Source: Flexistipes sp.
GTDB lineage: Bacteria; Chrysiogenota; Deferribacteres; Deferribacterales; Flexistipitaceae
Direction: 5' to 3'
Assembly: GCF_036172515.1 (NCBI RefSeq)
Contig: NZ_JAXKVW010000002.1
Location: 124,001 to 188,000 of the forward strand
DNA length: 64,000 bases
The position numbers were made by a program, and so were the translations under genes. Shown one piece after another: positions 46,525 through 55,681 of this stretch. The notes below the pieces were generated by a model. It worked only from the letters and a program-made list of their open reading frames with translations, was not told the DNA's origin and made no database searches. Position 1 is the first letter of the stretch. Each line of letters starts with the position of its first letter.

Positions 46525-47498
46525 TTTCCCGACCCCGTCACTCTGATTGTGGGATTTACAAGTCCGTATATTATATCAACCAATGTATTTACAACAACCA
46601 TTACGATACCTACGAACATAAGATATGCAATGAGCAGGGATGTATCTGAACGCTCAACCGCTTCCATAAAAAGAAAACCCAAACCCTGCCACTGAAATAC
46701 GGTCTCAGTAAGTATTGTAAAAGCTATTGTTATCCCCAGCTGTACACCGCCCACAGTTATCACAGGCAGAAGTGTATTTTTGAAAGCATGGACGAACCAA
46801 ACCCGGTATTTATCAAGCCCTTTAGCCCATGCGTATTTTATGTATTCCGACTCGAGAACTTCCATCATTTCCGAGCGTATCAGTCTGATGAAAAGCGGAA
46901 GCATGATTGAAGAAAGTGAGATGCTGGGCAGGATTAGATGTTTCCACCCGCTAACAGTTAGAAAACCTGTCTGCCAGCCGTTTATATTAACCAATTCGCC
47001 TCGTCCGTAAGAGGGGAGCCATCCCAGCTGAATGGAAAAGATATAAATTAAGACGATAGCCGTAAGAAAAACAGGTATGGAAACACCGACAATACTTCCC
47101 CCCATCAAAAATCGTGAGAAAAGTTTTTTCGGATAAATTGCCGAATAAATACCCAGAGGCACGGATAGAAAAACTATTATAAATGAGCTGACCAATACGA
47201 GCTCAATGGTTGCCGGGGCTTTTGAAATAATAACATCCACAGCGGGTTTTCTGTAGAAATAAGATACCCCGAAATCCCCCTGAACAGCTTTTTTCATAAA
47301 TCTAAAATACTGGATATGAACGGGATCATTTAATCCGAGCTTCTCCCTCAGCTCATCCCTTTCTTTTTCCGATACGGATACACCTGTCATCTGCCTGACT
47401 GGATCACCGACATTACTTTTAATGGCAAATGAAATGATGCTGATGACGAAAACCACAATAAGAGCCTGTACAATTCTTCTTACTACAAAAGCAAACAA
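46521..47498 (-). CDS. dppB: peptide-type ABC importer permease (DppB-like)
   Basis: Inner-membrane permease of 325 residues and six helices. The family N-terminus FVVRRIVQALIVVFVISI and the coupling loop YAWAKGLDKYRVWFVHAFKN (about residues 219-238) are clear. Translation starts at TTG (47498), with GAGGGGA upstream. It is separated from the binding-protein gene by a 57-bp spacer containing a hairpin. Confidence 0.93.
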   Translation of the reverse strand: MFAFVVRRIVQALIVVFVISIISFAIKSNVGDPVRQMTGVSVSEKERDELREKLGLNDPVHIQYFRFMKKAVQGDFGVSYFYRKPAVDVIISKAPATIELVLVSSFIIVFLSVPLGIYSAIYPKKLFSRFLMGGSIVGVSIPVFLTAIVLIYIFSIQLGWLPSYGRGELVNINGWQTGFLTVSGWKHLILPSISLSSIMLPLFIRLIRSEMMEVLESEYIKYAWAKGLDKYRVWFVHAFKNTLLPVITVGGVQLGITIAFTILTETVFQWQGLGFLFMEAVERSDTSLLIAYLMFVGIVMVVVNTLVDIIYGLVNPTIRVTGSGK

Positions 47499-47528
47499 AA
47501 TATTCCCCTCAATAAATTTTTCATAAAG

Positions 47529-47550
47529 AAGCGGGCATTAAAGCCCGCTT
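47529..47550 (-). promoter_or_regulatory. intercistronic hairpin between the binding protein and permease genes
   Basis: Perfect 8-base stem AAGCGGGC/GCCCGCTT with a 6-base loop, just after the binding-protein stop. The minus-strand sequence after it is only moderately T-rich, so it is likelier a leaky terminator or mRNA 3'-end stabiliser that keeps binding-protein expression above that of the permeases, a known arrangement in such operons. Confidence 0.65.
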
Positions 47551-47555
47551 TCTGA

Positions 47556-49109
47556 TTATTTTATTACGAGATCACTAAAATATGGGAAATTCATTACATT
47601 TACAATAGGTTTTATCTGCAGATTGTCTTTTCCTGCCCATGATAAGTGCTGCCAATGAAGAGGTACGTAAGCTGCATCTTTATAAACAATACGGGCTGCT
47701 TCTTTTAACAGCTTGGCACGTTTTTTTGTGTCTGTTTCACTTTGGGAAGCAAGTATAAGCTTGTCGACCTTTGGGTTACAGTAATTTCCGCTGTTATATT
47801 GTCCGTATCCTGTTTTTTTGCTCGGACACATAAGAAGAAATTCAAAATAATTTGCCGAATCCTCGGTATCAGGGTGCCAGCCTATCATTTGCATATCTGC
47901 CACCTGTTTATCAAATTCTGCCCAATATTGGGCTTTGGGCATGGTTGTGAGATTGACTTTTATATTGATTTTACCAAGCATGGCAACAATTGCTTCTGCA
48001 ATTTTTTCATCATTAACATATCTGTTATTCGGTGCAATCATACTCAATTCAAAACCGTCTTCATAACCGGCTTCTTTCATCAGTTTTTTTGCTTTTTCCA
48101 AATCATATCTTGGCTTCAGCTCAGGTACGTGGCCGAGAAAGCCTTTCGGGGACTGTTGCCCGGCTGCAGTTGCTTTTCCTTTCATGAGTATTTTTGCAAT
48201 GCCCGGGTTATTGATTGCATGTACAATTGCCTGGCGTACTTTTGTGTTCTTCAGTTCCTCTTTGCGTTCCTGATTCATCTGGAACGTGATGATTCTACTG
48301 CCGGGCATTGTTACCAATTTTACACCGTTCGTACTATCAATTCTGGCATAATCCTGGGGAGGAACAGGCATGATAAAGTCTACATCCCCTGATAACAGTG
48401 CAGCTACTCTTGTGGCATCCTTTTTGATAGGGGTTAAAACAATTTTGTCCACGTTGCCGGGGGATTTTTTATCCCAATAATAGCCGGTGGCTTCCAAAAT
48501 CATCTTTACTCCCTGCTCACGATATGTGACCTTGTACTTACCGGTTCCTGATTCATGGGAATTTGCAAAAGATGCGCCCACTTTTACAATGGCATCCTTT
48601 GGTTTGCCGTTTTCATCCACACCGGAATAAAAGTCTTTATCCATGGGAAAGATGTATGTAGCCATATTCAGCAACAACGGATAAGGTTTTTTGGTAATAA
48701 TATCCACCGTGTATTTATCCACCGCCTTTGCACCTTTAAACGGTTCAAAAAGACCTTTGAAGTCAGGGCTTCTTTTTAATCTGTCCAGTGTCCAGACCAC
48801 ATCTTCAGCGGTGAACTCGTTACCGCTGTGAAATTTCACTCCTTCTCTTAGGTAAAATCTCATTGTCGTATCATTGAGTCTTTCCCACTTTTTTGCCAAT
48901 CTGGGTTCAAAAGTCATATCCTGAGTCCATCTGACAAGTGGATCGAAGACCATATGGGAATATTGAAGCATTCCCCCTGAAAGCTGGGAGTGCGGATCCA
49001 GAGAAACGGGATCAGCATCCATGGCAAGCTCAAGTGTTTTGGCGTTTGCACTTAGTGCAAATATGCCGGTGATGAAAAAAACTGATAAAAAGGTAAAAAG
49101 CTTCTTCAT
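47556..49109 (-). CDS. peptide-type ABC importer, periplasmic substrate-binding protein
   Basis: Solute-binding protein of the SBP_bac_5 (DppA/OppA/NikA) family, 517 residues. A Sec signal peptide (KKLFTFLSVFFITGIFALSANA) precedes the mature protein, which has ADPVSLDPHSQLSGG, FEPRLAKKWERLNDTTMRF and YLREGVKFHSGNEFTAEDV, the family signature region. It has no lipobox. I used the ATG at 49109 with AGGAGG upstream rather than an extension of 10 residues. First gene of the importer operon. Peptides are the likeliest cargo, but nickel, glutathione or opines cannot be excluded. Confidence 0.92.
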   Translation of the reverse strand: MKKLFTFLSVFFITGIFALSANAKTLELAMDADPVSLDPHSQLSGGMLQYSHMVFDPLVRWTQDMTFEPRLAKKWERLNDTTMRFYLREGVKFHSGNEFTAEDVVWTLDRLKRSPDFKGLFEPFKGAKAVDKYTVDIITKKPYPLLLNMATYIFPMDKDFYSGVDENGKPKDAIVKVGASFANSHESGTGKYKVTYREQGVKMILEATGYYWDKKSPGNVDKIVLTPIKKDATRVAALLSGDVDFIMPVPPQDYARIDSTNGVKLVTMPGSRIITFQMNQERKEELKNTKVRQAIVHAINNPGIAKILMKGKATAAGQQSPKGFLGHVPELKPRYDLEKAKKLMKEAGYEDGFELSMIAPNNRYVNDEKIAEAIVAMLGKINIKVNLTTMPKAQYWAEFDKQVADMQMIGWHPDTEDSANYFEFLLMCPSKKTGYGQYNSGNYCNPKVDKLILASQSETDTKKRAKLLKEAARIVYKDAAYVPLHWQHLSWAGKDNLQIKPIVNVMNFPYFSDLVIK

Positions 49110-49362
49110 AAAATCCTCCTGTAAAATTTGCCTGAACAAAAATAAGCTAAACTTAAATTTTGCTTTATTAGCAATTACATACAGATAAGAAAAATTTTAT
49201 AACGTGTCAATATATTTATTAAGGTTTAATAATTGTGTTAATTTTTATGTTTTATTGTGTATGAAATGGTTTGGTAACAAAAAATAAAATAAATTTGCTT
49301 GCAAAATGCGAGTATTTTTGCCAACAATAATTAAGTATCAGATTGTTTTAAGGTGGTGACGT

Positions 49363-50586
49363 ATGGAGATGATTGATCCTTTTGTGGCACTTGAAACAGT
49401 TTTAAGGGAATCTGAAACAAAAGGTTCCGAAATAGTAAGTGTTTTTGATTCACTTAACAGAGTAGTTGCAAAAAAAGTTCAGTCAGGCAGAAATCTCCCT
49501 CCAAAGGATAATTCAGCTATGGATGGTTTTGCTGTTCGGCATGAGGATATAGACACAATTCCCGCTGCAGTTAAAATCAAGGGGCTTATAAAAGCGGGGG
49601 ATAACATAGATTCCCTTAAAATTGATAAGGGTGAATGTTACAGAATCATGACCGGAGCTTTTGTTCCTGAAGGTGCGGATACAGTCGTTGAGTTGGAAGC
49701 AACAGAAGAAGAGGGAAACAGTAAAGTAAAAATTGTCAAAGAGAAAAAACGGGGAGCCAATATAAGAAAGAGGGGAGAGGATATAGGCAAAGGCGATCTG
49801 ATTGATATGTCAGGCTATCCCGTAAATGCATACAGGCAGTCCAGGCTGATTTCCGTTGGTACCACTGTATTGCCGGTTTACAGAAAACCAAAAGTAGCCA
49901 TTATTGCAACAGGTGATGAGTTAGAGTATCCTTCGGCCGGTGTTAATGAAGATAAAATTATAGATTCGAATTCATTTTTTATCAAATCCACATTGGATAA
50001 TATGGGAATAGATGCCCAATACATCGGAATATCCAAAGATAACGTGGAGGATCTGATTGATATATTTTCCGGTTTGGAAAATTATGATGTGATCGTTACT
50101 TCAGCCGGCATATCTTTCGGTGATTATGATGTTATGACCAATGCCGCCGAAAAACTGGGGATCAACTGGCTGTTTACAACTGTTAATCAAAAGCCGGGCA
50201 AACCTTTTTCATTCGGAAAAAGGGATGGCTCTCTTATATTTTCACTTCCGGGCAATCCCGTAAGCTCTGCTTTCTGTACTTATTTTTATCTTCAGCCTGC
50301 TTTGCGCAAGATGATGGGGTATAAAATGTATCACAATAAGCAAATTACAGCCGAGCTGAATGGAAAATTTCACAAACGTAATGAGCGTGTTCATTTTAAC
50401 AGGGTAAATATTGTGTATGACGATAATCGTTTTTTTGCTGTTCCTTACGATTCCCAGGGCTCTCATCTTATTTCCTCTTTGGTTGTGTCAAACGGTTTCG
50501 CAGTCATTGATGCTGATAAAACAGGAGAAATACCATCCGGAAAACAGCTGAAAGTGTATGTGTATGATTTCGAATCCATCTTTTAA
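49363..50586 (+). CDS. moeA: molybdopterin molybdenumtransferase
   Basis: Inserts molybdate (or tungstate) into adenylated molybdopterin, 407 residues. Visible segments include NLPPKDNSAMDGFAVRHED (about residues 45-63), RIMTGAFVPEGADTVVELE, KRGANIRKRGEDIGKGDL, ATGDELEYP and the active-site signature TSAGISFGDYD followed by KPGKPFSFGKRDG and SLPGNPVSSAFC. Implies molybdo- or tungstoenzymes in this organism. The downstream pseudouridine synthase gene overlaps its end by up to 29 bp. Confidence 0.95.
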   Translation: MEMIDPFVALETVLRESETKGSEIVSVFDSLNRVVAKKVQSGRNLPPKDNSAMDGFAVRHEDIDTIPAAVKIKGLIKAGDNIDSLKIDKGECYRIMTGAFVPEGADTVVELEATEEEGNSKVKIVKEKKRGANIRKRGEDIGKGDLIDMSGYPVNAYRQSRLISVGTTVLPVYRKPKVAIIATGDELEYPSAGVNEDKIIDSNSFFIKSTLDNMGIDAQYIGISKDNVEDLIDIFSGLENYDVIVTSAGISFGDYDVMTNAAEKLGINWLFTTVNQKPGKPFSFGKRDGSLIFSLPGNPVSSAFCTYFYLQPALRKMMGYKMYHNKQITAELNGKFHKRNERVHFNRVNIVYDDNRFFAVPYDSQGSHLISSLVVSNGFAVIDADKTGEIPSGKQLKVYVYDFESIF

Positions 50587-51253
50587 AGAATATTTAGTAT
50601 ATGAAGATGAAAGTATAGTTGTGCTGGACAAACCCCATGGCCTGCTGGTAACGGAAGATAGGTATGATAAAAATATTCCTTACTTGAAGAAAATACTTTC
50701 TGAATATTACGGAAATATCTATGTTGTCCACAGACTTGATAAAGGCACCGGAGGACTCCTGGTTTTTGCCAAAAATAAGGATGCCCACCGATTTTTGTGT
50801 TCAGCTTTTGAAAAAGCAGAGGTACGTAAAGAGTATCTTTGTATTGTCAGGGGGAAATTTGAATATGCTGTGACCTGTATGCTTCCATTATCGGCAAGAG
50901 CTCAGCGGGGTAAGTATAAAATCAATTTTAAAAGTGGCAGGAAAGCTGTTACATCCTTTTATCCGGTAAGAATCGGGGAAAAATCCAGCCTGGTGAAAGC
51001 GGAATTGCATACCGGCAGGACGCATCAGGTCAGAATACATTTAAAAGCACTGGCACATCCCCTCTTTCAGGATTTTTTGTATAATGAAAAGATAGAGGAT
51101 AAAAGGTTGACTCTCTATTGCAGCAATATTTCGTTTAAACATCCTTTAAGAGGAGTTACAATGCATTTTGAAAGACCTTTGAGCAGTTTCATGCAGGGTA
51201 TAAGTGAGAGATATTTAAATAATTCTGAATTAAAGGTTAAGACATTTGAATAA
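50558..51253 (+). CDS. RluA-family RNA pseudouridine synthase
   Basis: Isomerises uridine to pseudouridine in rRNA or tRNA, 231 residues (229 if translation begins at the ATG at 50564). The catalytic aspartate lies in VVHRLDKGTGGLLVFAKN (about residues 57-74), and the fold motif ELHTGRTHQVRIHLKALAHP (about 149-168) is typical. No N-terminal S4 domain, so it is the compact RluA/RluC-core type. It overlaps moeA with no separate Shine-Dalgarno, so it probably depends on coupled translation. The target site cannot be deduced. Confidence 0.87.
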   Translation: MCMISNPSFKEYLVYEDESIVVLDKPHGLLVTEDRYDKNIPYLKKILSEYYGNIYVVHRLDKGTGGLLVFAKNKDAHRFLCSAFEKAEVRKEYLCIVRGKFEYAVTCMLPLSARAQRGKYKINFKSGRKAVTSFYPVRIGEKSSLVKAELHTGRTHQVRIHLKALAHPLFQDFLYNEKIEDKRLTLYCSNISFKHPLRGVTMHFERPLSSFMQGISERYLNNSELKVKTFE

Positions 51254-51270
51254 TGCATTCTTATAAATTT

Positions 51271-51355
51271 CACCACCCCTTAATCCCCTCCTAACTCTTT
51301 GATAGGAGGGGAGATAAAGCTCTTTCCCTAAATTAGGAGAGGCTGGGTGGGGTAC
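51271..51355. repeat. palindromic repeat between convergent genes
   Basis: A perfect 9-base hairpin CCCCTCCTA (51285-51293) and TAGGAGGGG (51303-51311) is flanked by imperfectly complementary C-rich and G-rich outer arms near 51272 and 51340-51352. Such C/G-rich palindromes recur between genes in many bacteria. It lacks a T-run, so termination is uncertain. Confidence 0.6.
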
Positions 51356-51423
51356 TTATTCAAAACTCTAAGGTTTGCTATTGAGTTAGCTTTGAAATAA
51401 ATACTTGTTAACTGCAGCTGAAA

Positions 51424-51777
51424 CTATTTTTGTGATTTATTGTGGCAGTTCTGACACGTTTCAAGCGGGGCATGATAGCCGTCTTTGGGCCACTGGTCAT
51501 GGCATTCAAAACAATTTTCTCCGCAGCCTTCATCCCCGCGGGGCATATTTAAAAGTGAATCTGCAGACAGATCAGGTTTTTTTTCGGCGGGGTCGTGACA
51601 ATCGATACATGTTTTAAGGGATTTGTGTTCCTCTGAATTTTTAAGTTCCGCATGGCAACTCATGCAGTCACCGGCGCATCCGGCATAAGCCTTATTGCCA
51701 ACAACTCCAAAAACTACAATTCCCAGATATATTGCTGCACAGAGTCCAATAAAAGCGAGCCTTTTTGTGAAAGACAT
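51424..51777 (-). CDS. small periplasmic tetraheme c-type cytochrome
   Basis: A 117-residue protein with an N-terminal signal or anchor helix (LAFIGLCAAIYLGIVVFGVVG) and four heme-binding motifs: CMSCH (38-42), CIDCH (57-61), CFECH (89-93) and CQNCH (108-112). With extra histidines available as distal ligands, bis-His hemes are plausible. It likely transfers electrons in the periplasm; the partner is unknown. The start has GGAG eleven bases upstream and lies inside the hemW coding region (64-bp overlap, different frame), so it appears cotranscribed with and coupled to hemW. Confidence 0.87.
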   Translation of the reverse strand: MSFTKRLAFIGLCAAIYLGIVVFGVVGNKAYAGCAGDCMSCHAELKNSEEHKSLKTCIDCHDPAEKKPDLSADSLLNMPRGDEGCGENCFECHDQWPKDGYHAPLETCQNCHNKSQK

Positions 51778-52802
51778 ATGTTATCTCCATTTACAGTTAA
51801 TAAGTTTTCATCAATAAGAAGCTGTATTTCGTTTATAAATACGGAAAAATTTTTATCGTATTTTTTTGCAATAAAATCAAGATTAATTCCTTCTGATTTT
51901 CTTAAACCAAAGATGATATCTTCTTTAAACATTTCCTCTTCTGAAATATGATTGACTTCCTTGCTGAAAGTTCCCGAGAGATATGTGTTTAGATCGGCCG
52001 GGTTTGAATAGCGGATTCTGCAGCCGTTTTCATTATAGAGCATGGAATGGGCCGCAGCCCCAAGGCCAACATATTCATTCATGTCCCAGTAAAGGAGATT
52101 GTGTCTGGAATGATACCTCTGTCTGCTGTAATTGGATATCTCATACTGGGTGTAACCGTTTCGTGAAAGTGTATCTTTTACCAGCATGTATTCCTCTTCA
52201 GAGTCTTTGGATTCTATATTTTTAAAATAATCGGTATCGGTGGAGAAAGAGTATGCGGAAATATGTTCCGGCTGAAGTTTTTTTAAATAATGCAGTGAAT
52301 TTTCTGTGTTTTGTCTGGAAATACCGGGAATGTCAAAAATAATATCAAGGTTTATTGCAATATGATCGCTGAAACTCTTTATCATTTCATAAGATTTCAG
52401 TATGTCATCTTTTTTATGAATTCTTCCCAGGTATTGAAGTATGTAATCATCAAAAGATTGTGCACCGAGACTTATTCTGTTAAGACCATACTCTCTCAAC
52501 ACCTGCAATTGTTCAAAAGTAAAAGATTCCGGGTTAACTTCAAAGGTAAATTCGGTATTTTTATATTTAACAATTTTGAACAATTCACTGAAAAGCTTGC
52601 CCAGCATTGTTGGATCTATTATACTGGGAGTGCCGCCGCCTATATAGAGTGTATCGAAGTTTTTGGTTTGAATTTCAGAAGCTTCTTTTATAAGTGAGTC
52701 AATGTATTGTGAAATATAACCGTTATAGTTTGACAGGGAATAAAAACCGCAATATTTACACTTGCTTTTGCAAAATGGGATATGTATATATAAGCCTCGC
52801 AT
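51714..52802 (-). CDS. hemW: HemW-type radical SAM protein (heme chaperone)
   Basis: Radical SAM protein of the HemN/HemW family, 362 residues. The 4Fe-4S cluster cysteines are CKSKCKYC (residues 11, 15, 18) after YIHIPF; the following GF instead of the HemN-type fourth Cys points to HemW, which binds and transfers heme rather than oxidising coproporphyrinogen. Further family segments are YIGGGTPSII, EVNPESF and RISLGAQSFDD. The C-terminal HemN_C-like region runs to the stop at 51714, inside the tetraheme cytochrome gene. A heme-handling protein next to a cytochrome is a sensible pairing. Confidence 0.9.
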   Translation of the reverse strand: MRGLYIHIPFCKSKCKYCGFYSLSNYNGYISQYIDSLIKEASEIQTKNFDTLYIGGGTPSIIDPTMLGKLFSELFKIVKYKNTEFTFEVNPESFTFEQLQVLREYGLNRISLGAQSFDDYILQYLGRIHKKDDILKSYEMIKSFSDHIAINLDIIFDIPGISRQNTENSLHYLKKLQPEHISAYSFSTDTDYFKNIESKDSEEEYMLVKDTLSRNGYTQYEISNYSRQRYHSRHNLLYWDMNEYVGLGAAAHSMLYNENGCRIRYSNPADLNTYLSGTFSKEVNHISEEEMFKEDIIFGLRKSEGINLDFIAKKYDKNFSVFINEIQLLIDENLLTVNGDNICLSQKGSLLLDSVQQYIWEL

Positions 52803-52861
52803 GCAATCAATAATTACAACAGTTTATGAAATATGCAAGAGAATTTTTCTAGGAGCAAATT

Positions 52862-54592
52862 TTGGGTAATCTAAAGCGTTTATGGGTTTACTTTAAACCC
52901 TATAAATGGCTGATTTTGTTATCTGTCGTAGCATCGATTTTTGTAGCAGCTACCAGCGGTGCAACAGCCTATATAGTAAAGCCAACTTTGGATAAAATTT
53001 TTATTAATGAAAACAGAACAGGCTTAGTACTGATGCCTTTTATTATAGTTATTATTTATTTTATAAGAGGAATTTTCAGATTTATTCAAACATTCAGTTT
53101 GAAATATATTGGACAAAGGGTCATTCAGAGTCTCAGAAATGATTTGTATGTAAAGATAGTGAAGTTACCGTTGAAATTTTTCAATGAAAATTCAACAGGA
53201 ATACTGATGTCACGTATCACAAACGATGTAAATATGATGCAATCATCCATCCCCGCATTTGTCAATATTATCAGGGATTCTTTCACAATTGTAGGTCTCG
53301 CCTGTGTATTAGTGTATCAAGATTATATTATGGCAGTCTCTGCTTTTGTTGTTTTGCCTTTTATTGGCATAATTATTGTAAAAGTAGGTAAGAAGGCTAA
53401 GAAATATACAAAGAAAGGTCAGGAAAGGATGGGGGATTTAAATTCTGCTCTTCAGGAGACTTTTACAGGGGTTCGAGTAGTAAAATCATTTGTTGCAGAG
53501 AACAAAGAAGTTGATAAATTTGAAGGGCATAATGAAAGGTTTGCGAAATATCAAATAAAAAAAGCATTTGTATCTGCGTTAAGTTCACCCTTTCTTGAGC
53601 TTATTGGGGCACTAGGTTTAGCAGTTATTATTTACTACGGAGGATTAAAGGTTATTAACGGTGTGTCGACACCGGGGACTTTTTTTTCATTTATGACTGC
53701 ACTAATTATGATGTATGAACCTTTTAAGAAAATAAATGAATCAAATCAAAAAATACAGTCAGCTATTGGGGCAGCAGACCGTGTTTATGAAGTGCTGGAT
53801 ACCTATAATGAAATATTGTCTAAAGATGGATTTATGGAGTGTAACGCTAGAAATAAAAAAATTTCTTTTAATAATGTATTTTTTAAATATTCGAAAAATG
53901 ATGAGTATGTTCTTAAAGACATTAATGTGGAATTTCCTTTTTGTACTACAAATGCCTTAGTCGGAGCAAGTGGAGCTGGTAAAAGTACTTTTGTTAATCT
54001 TATACCAAGGTTTTATGATGTAAGTGAAGGTTCAATAAAGATAGGTGATGTGGATATAAAAGATTTTAAAGTGTATTCACTCAGGAAAAATATCGGTATT
54101 GTATCTCAGGATGCTTTTTTGTTTAATGACAGTGTTAACAATAATATAGCTTACGGTACAGGTGATGTGAGCCAGCAGGAAATTATTAATGCTGCCAAGG
54201 CGGCGTTCGCACATGAATTTATAACTGATTTGCCTGAAGGATATGAGACGATAATAGGTGAAAGAGGTGTCAGGCTTTCCGGCGGCCAAAAACAAAGGAT
54301 TACCATAGCAAGAGCTATACTTATGAATCCGCCTATTTTGATATTGGATGAAGCAACAAGTGCTTTGGATACAGAATCAGAAAAAATTGTTCAAAGGGCT
54401 CTTGAAAATCTTATGCAGGATAGGACAAGTTTTGTTATTGCGCACAGATTATCGACGGTGATAAATGCCGATAAAATAGTGGTTTTGGATAAAGGCGAAA
54501 TAGCTGATACGGGAAAACATTCGGAACTTCTGGAAACTTCTGAAATCTATAAAACACTTTACAGAATGCAATTTAAGGATAATGAGGTATGA
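52862..54592 (+). CDS. msbA: lipid A export ABC transporter, MsbA-like
   Basis: Homodimeric half-transporter in the inner membrane that flips lipid A-core, 576 residues. Six helices (about 1-310) are followed by an ATPase domain with Walker A GASGAGKSTFVNLI (about 373-386), signature LSGGQKQRITIARAI and Walker B ILILDEATSALD. Translation starts at TTG (52862) with AGGAG six bases upstream. It opens the envelope polysaccharide locus, and the next gene overlaps by 4 bp. A general multidrug half-transporter is the alternative, but the context favours MsbA. Confidence 0.88.
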   Translation: MGNLKRLWVYFKPYKWLILLSVVASIFVAATSGATAYIVKPTLDKIFINENRTGLVLMPFIIVIIYFIRGIFRFIQTFSLKYIGQRVIQSLRNDLYVKIVKLPLKFFNENSTGILMSRITNDVNMMQSSIPAFVNIIRDSFTIVGLACVLVYQDYIMAVSAFVVLPFIGIIIVKVGKKAKKYTKKGQERMGDLNSALQETFTGVRVVKSFVAENKEVDKFEGHNERFAKYQIKKAFVSALSSPFLELIGALGLAVIIYYGGLKVINGVSTPGTFFSFMTALIMMYEPFKKINESNQKIQSAIGAADRVYEVLDTYNEILSKDGFMECNARNKKISFNNVFFKYSKNDEYVLKDINVEFPFCTTNALVGASGAGKSTFVNLIPRFYDVSEGSIKIGDVDIKDFKVYSLRKNIGIVSQDAFLFNDSVNNNIAYGTGDVSQQEIINAAKAAFAHEFITDLPEGYETIIGERGVRLSGGQKQRITIARAILMNPPILILDEATSALDTESEKIVQRALENLMQDRTSFVIAHRLSTVINADKIVVLDKGEIADTGKHSELLETSEIYKTLYRMQFKDNEV

Positions 54593-55674
54593 AAGTACTG
54601 CATATAGATACAGGTTCTGAATGGAGGGGCGGGCAGCGTCAGGCCTTGCTTCTGCATGAGGGTTTGCTGGAGAATGGTGTCGAAAGCTACCTGTCTGGAA
54701 ATGAGTCAGGAAAACTGATGAAAAAATGTAAGAAAAACTGCCTGCCTTATACATATAAAGGAGAGATTAACCCAATCAGCGTTATCAATCTGAAAAAGAT
54801 TATAAAGTATGTAAAACCTGATATTGTGCACTCCCATGATGCTCATTCACTCACCCCTCCATTAATATTAAAATATTTAGGTTTTGAATATAAACTGGTT
54901 CATACCCGCAGAGTGGATTTTCATATCAAAAATAGTTTGATGAGCAGATGGAAGTACAATAATAAAAATATCGATTCTTTGGTTGCAATATCAGATGCTG
55001 TAAAAAATATTCTTATCAGTGACGGGATAAAAAGACCTGTTGAGAAGATTTACAGCGGATTAGACAGAAATTTTGTTGTTAAGTTCTCAGATAATAAGAA
55101 AAATGATTTAAGAAGAAAGCTGGATATAAATCCCGGAGATTTTGTAATAGGCAGTGTTGGAAATTTTGTTCCGCATAAGGATTTTGAAACACTAATCAGA
55201 GCTTTTAAATTGATTTATGATGAAAAAAAGAATGTTAAGCTTTTGCTTGTTGGAGATGGAGAACTGTTAAATGATATGAAAAAATTGTCCGAAAAGCTTA
55301 ATATATCCGCCAGTGTTATTTTTACAGGTTATGCGGAGAATGTTGGTGAACTGATGAATATTATGGATTTATATGCCGCCACTTCCCAGGAAGAAGGTCT
55401 CAATACCTCTGTGATTGAGGCAATGATGCACGGCTTACCTGTTGTTGCTACAAAAGCAGGTGGATTACCGGAGCTGGTGAAAGATAATTATAACGGCTAT
55501 CTGTGTAATGTTAAAGATTACAAAGGCGTAGCGGATAAGTCCGTTATTCTTTTAAATAATAAGGAAAAGATGCAGCGGTTTTCCTTAAATTCTCTCGAAA
55601 TTTCTGAAGAATATGGTGATAAGAACATGAATGAAAAATATAAGAATCTTTATCAGAAGATTTTAAGTGTTTAA
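54589..55674 (+). CDS. glycosyltransferase family 4 protein
   Basis: GT-B fold retaining glycosyltransferase, 361 residues. N-terminal domain (about 1-170) begins LHIDTGSEWRGGQRQALLL. The nucleotide-sugar domain has VGDGELLNDMKKL and the catalytic ExxxxxxxE segment SQEEGLNTSVIEAMMHGLPV (about 264-283). Its ATG overlaps the msbA stop (ATGA). Probably adds a core sugar to lipid A or a later glycan; the sugar and acceptor are unknown. Confidence 0.9.
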   Translation: MKVLHIDTGSEWRGGQRQALLLHEGLLENGVESYLSGNESGKLMKKCKKNCLPYTYKGEINPISVINLKKIIKYVKPDIVHSHDAHSLTPPLILKYLGFEYKLVHTRRVDFHIKNSLMSRWKYNNKNIDSLVAISDAVKNILISDGIKRPVEKIYSGLDRNFVVKFSDNKKNDLRRKLDINPGDFVIGSVGNFVPHKDFETLIRAFKLIYDEKKNVKLLLVGDGELLNDMKKLSEKLNISASVIFTGYAENVGELMNIMDLYAATSQEEGLNTSVIEAMMHGLPVVATKAGGLPELVKDNYNGYLCNVKDYKGVADKSVILLNNKEKMQRFSLNSLEISEEYGDKNMNEKYKNLYQKILSV

Positions 55675-55681
55675 CAAAAAA

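Noticed and set aside
47742-48392. 216-codon open frame opposite the binding-protein gene
   Set aside because: It is a shadow of a secure family member, rich in Cys and His with no family likeness, and no ribosome site was found.
49110-49362. Molybdenum-cofactor riboswitch before moeA
   Set aside because: The region is AT-rich and lacks the conserved stems and G-rich segments of that riboswitch class.
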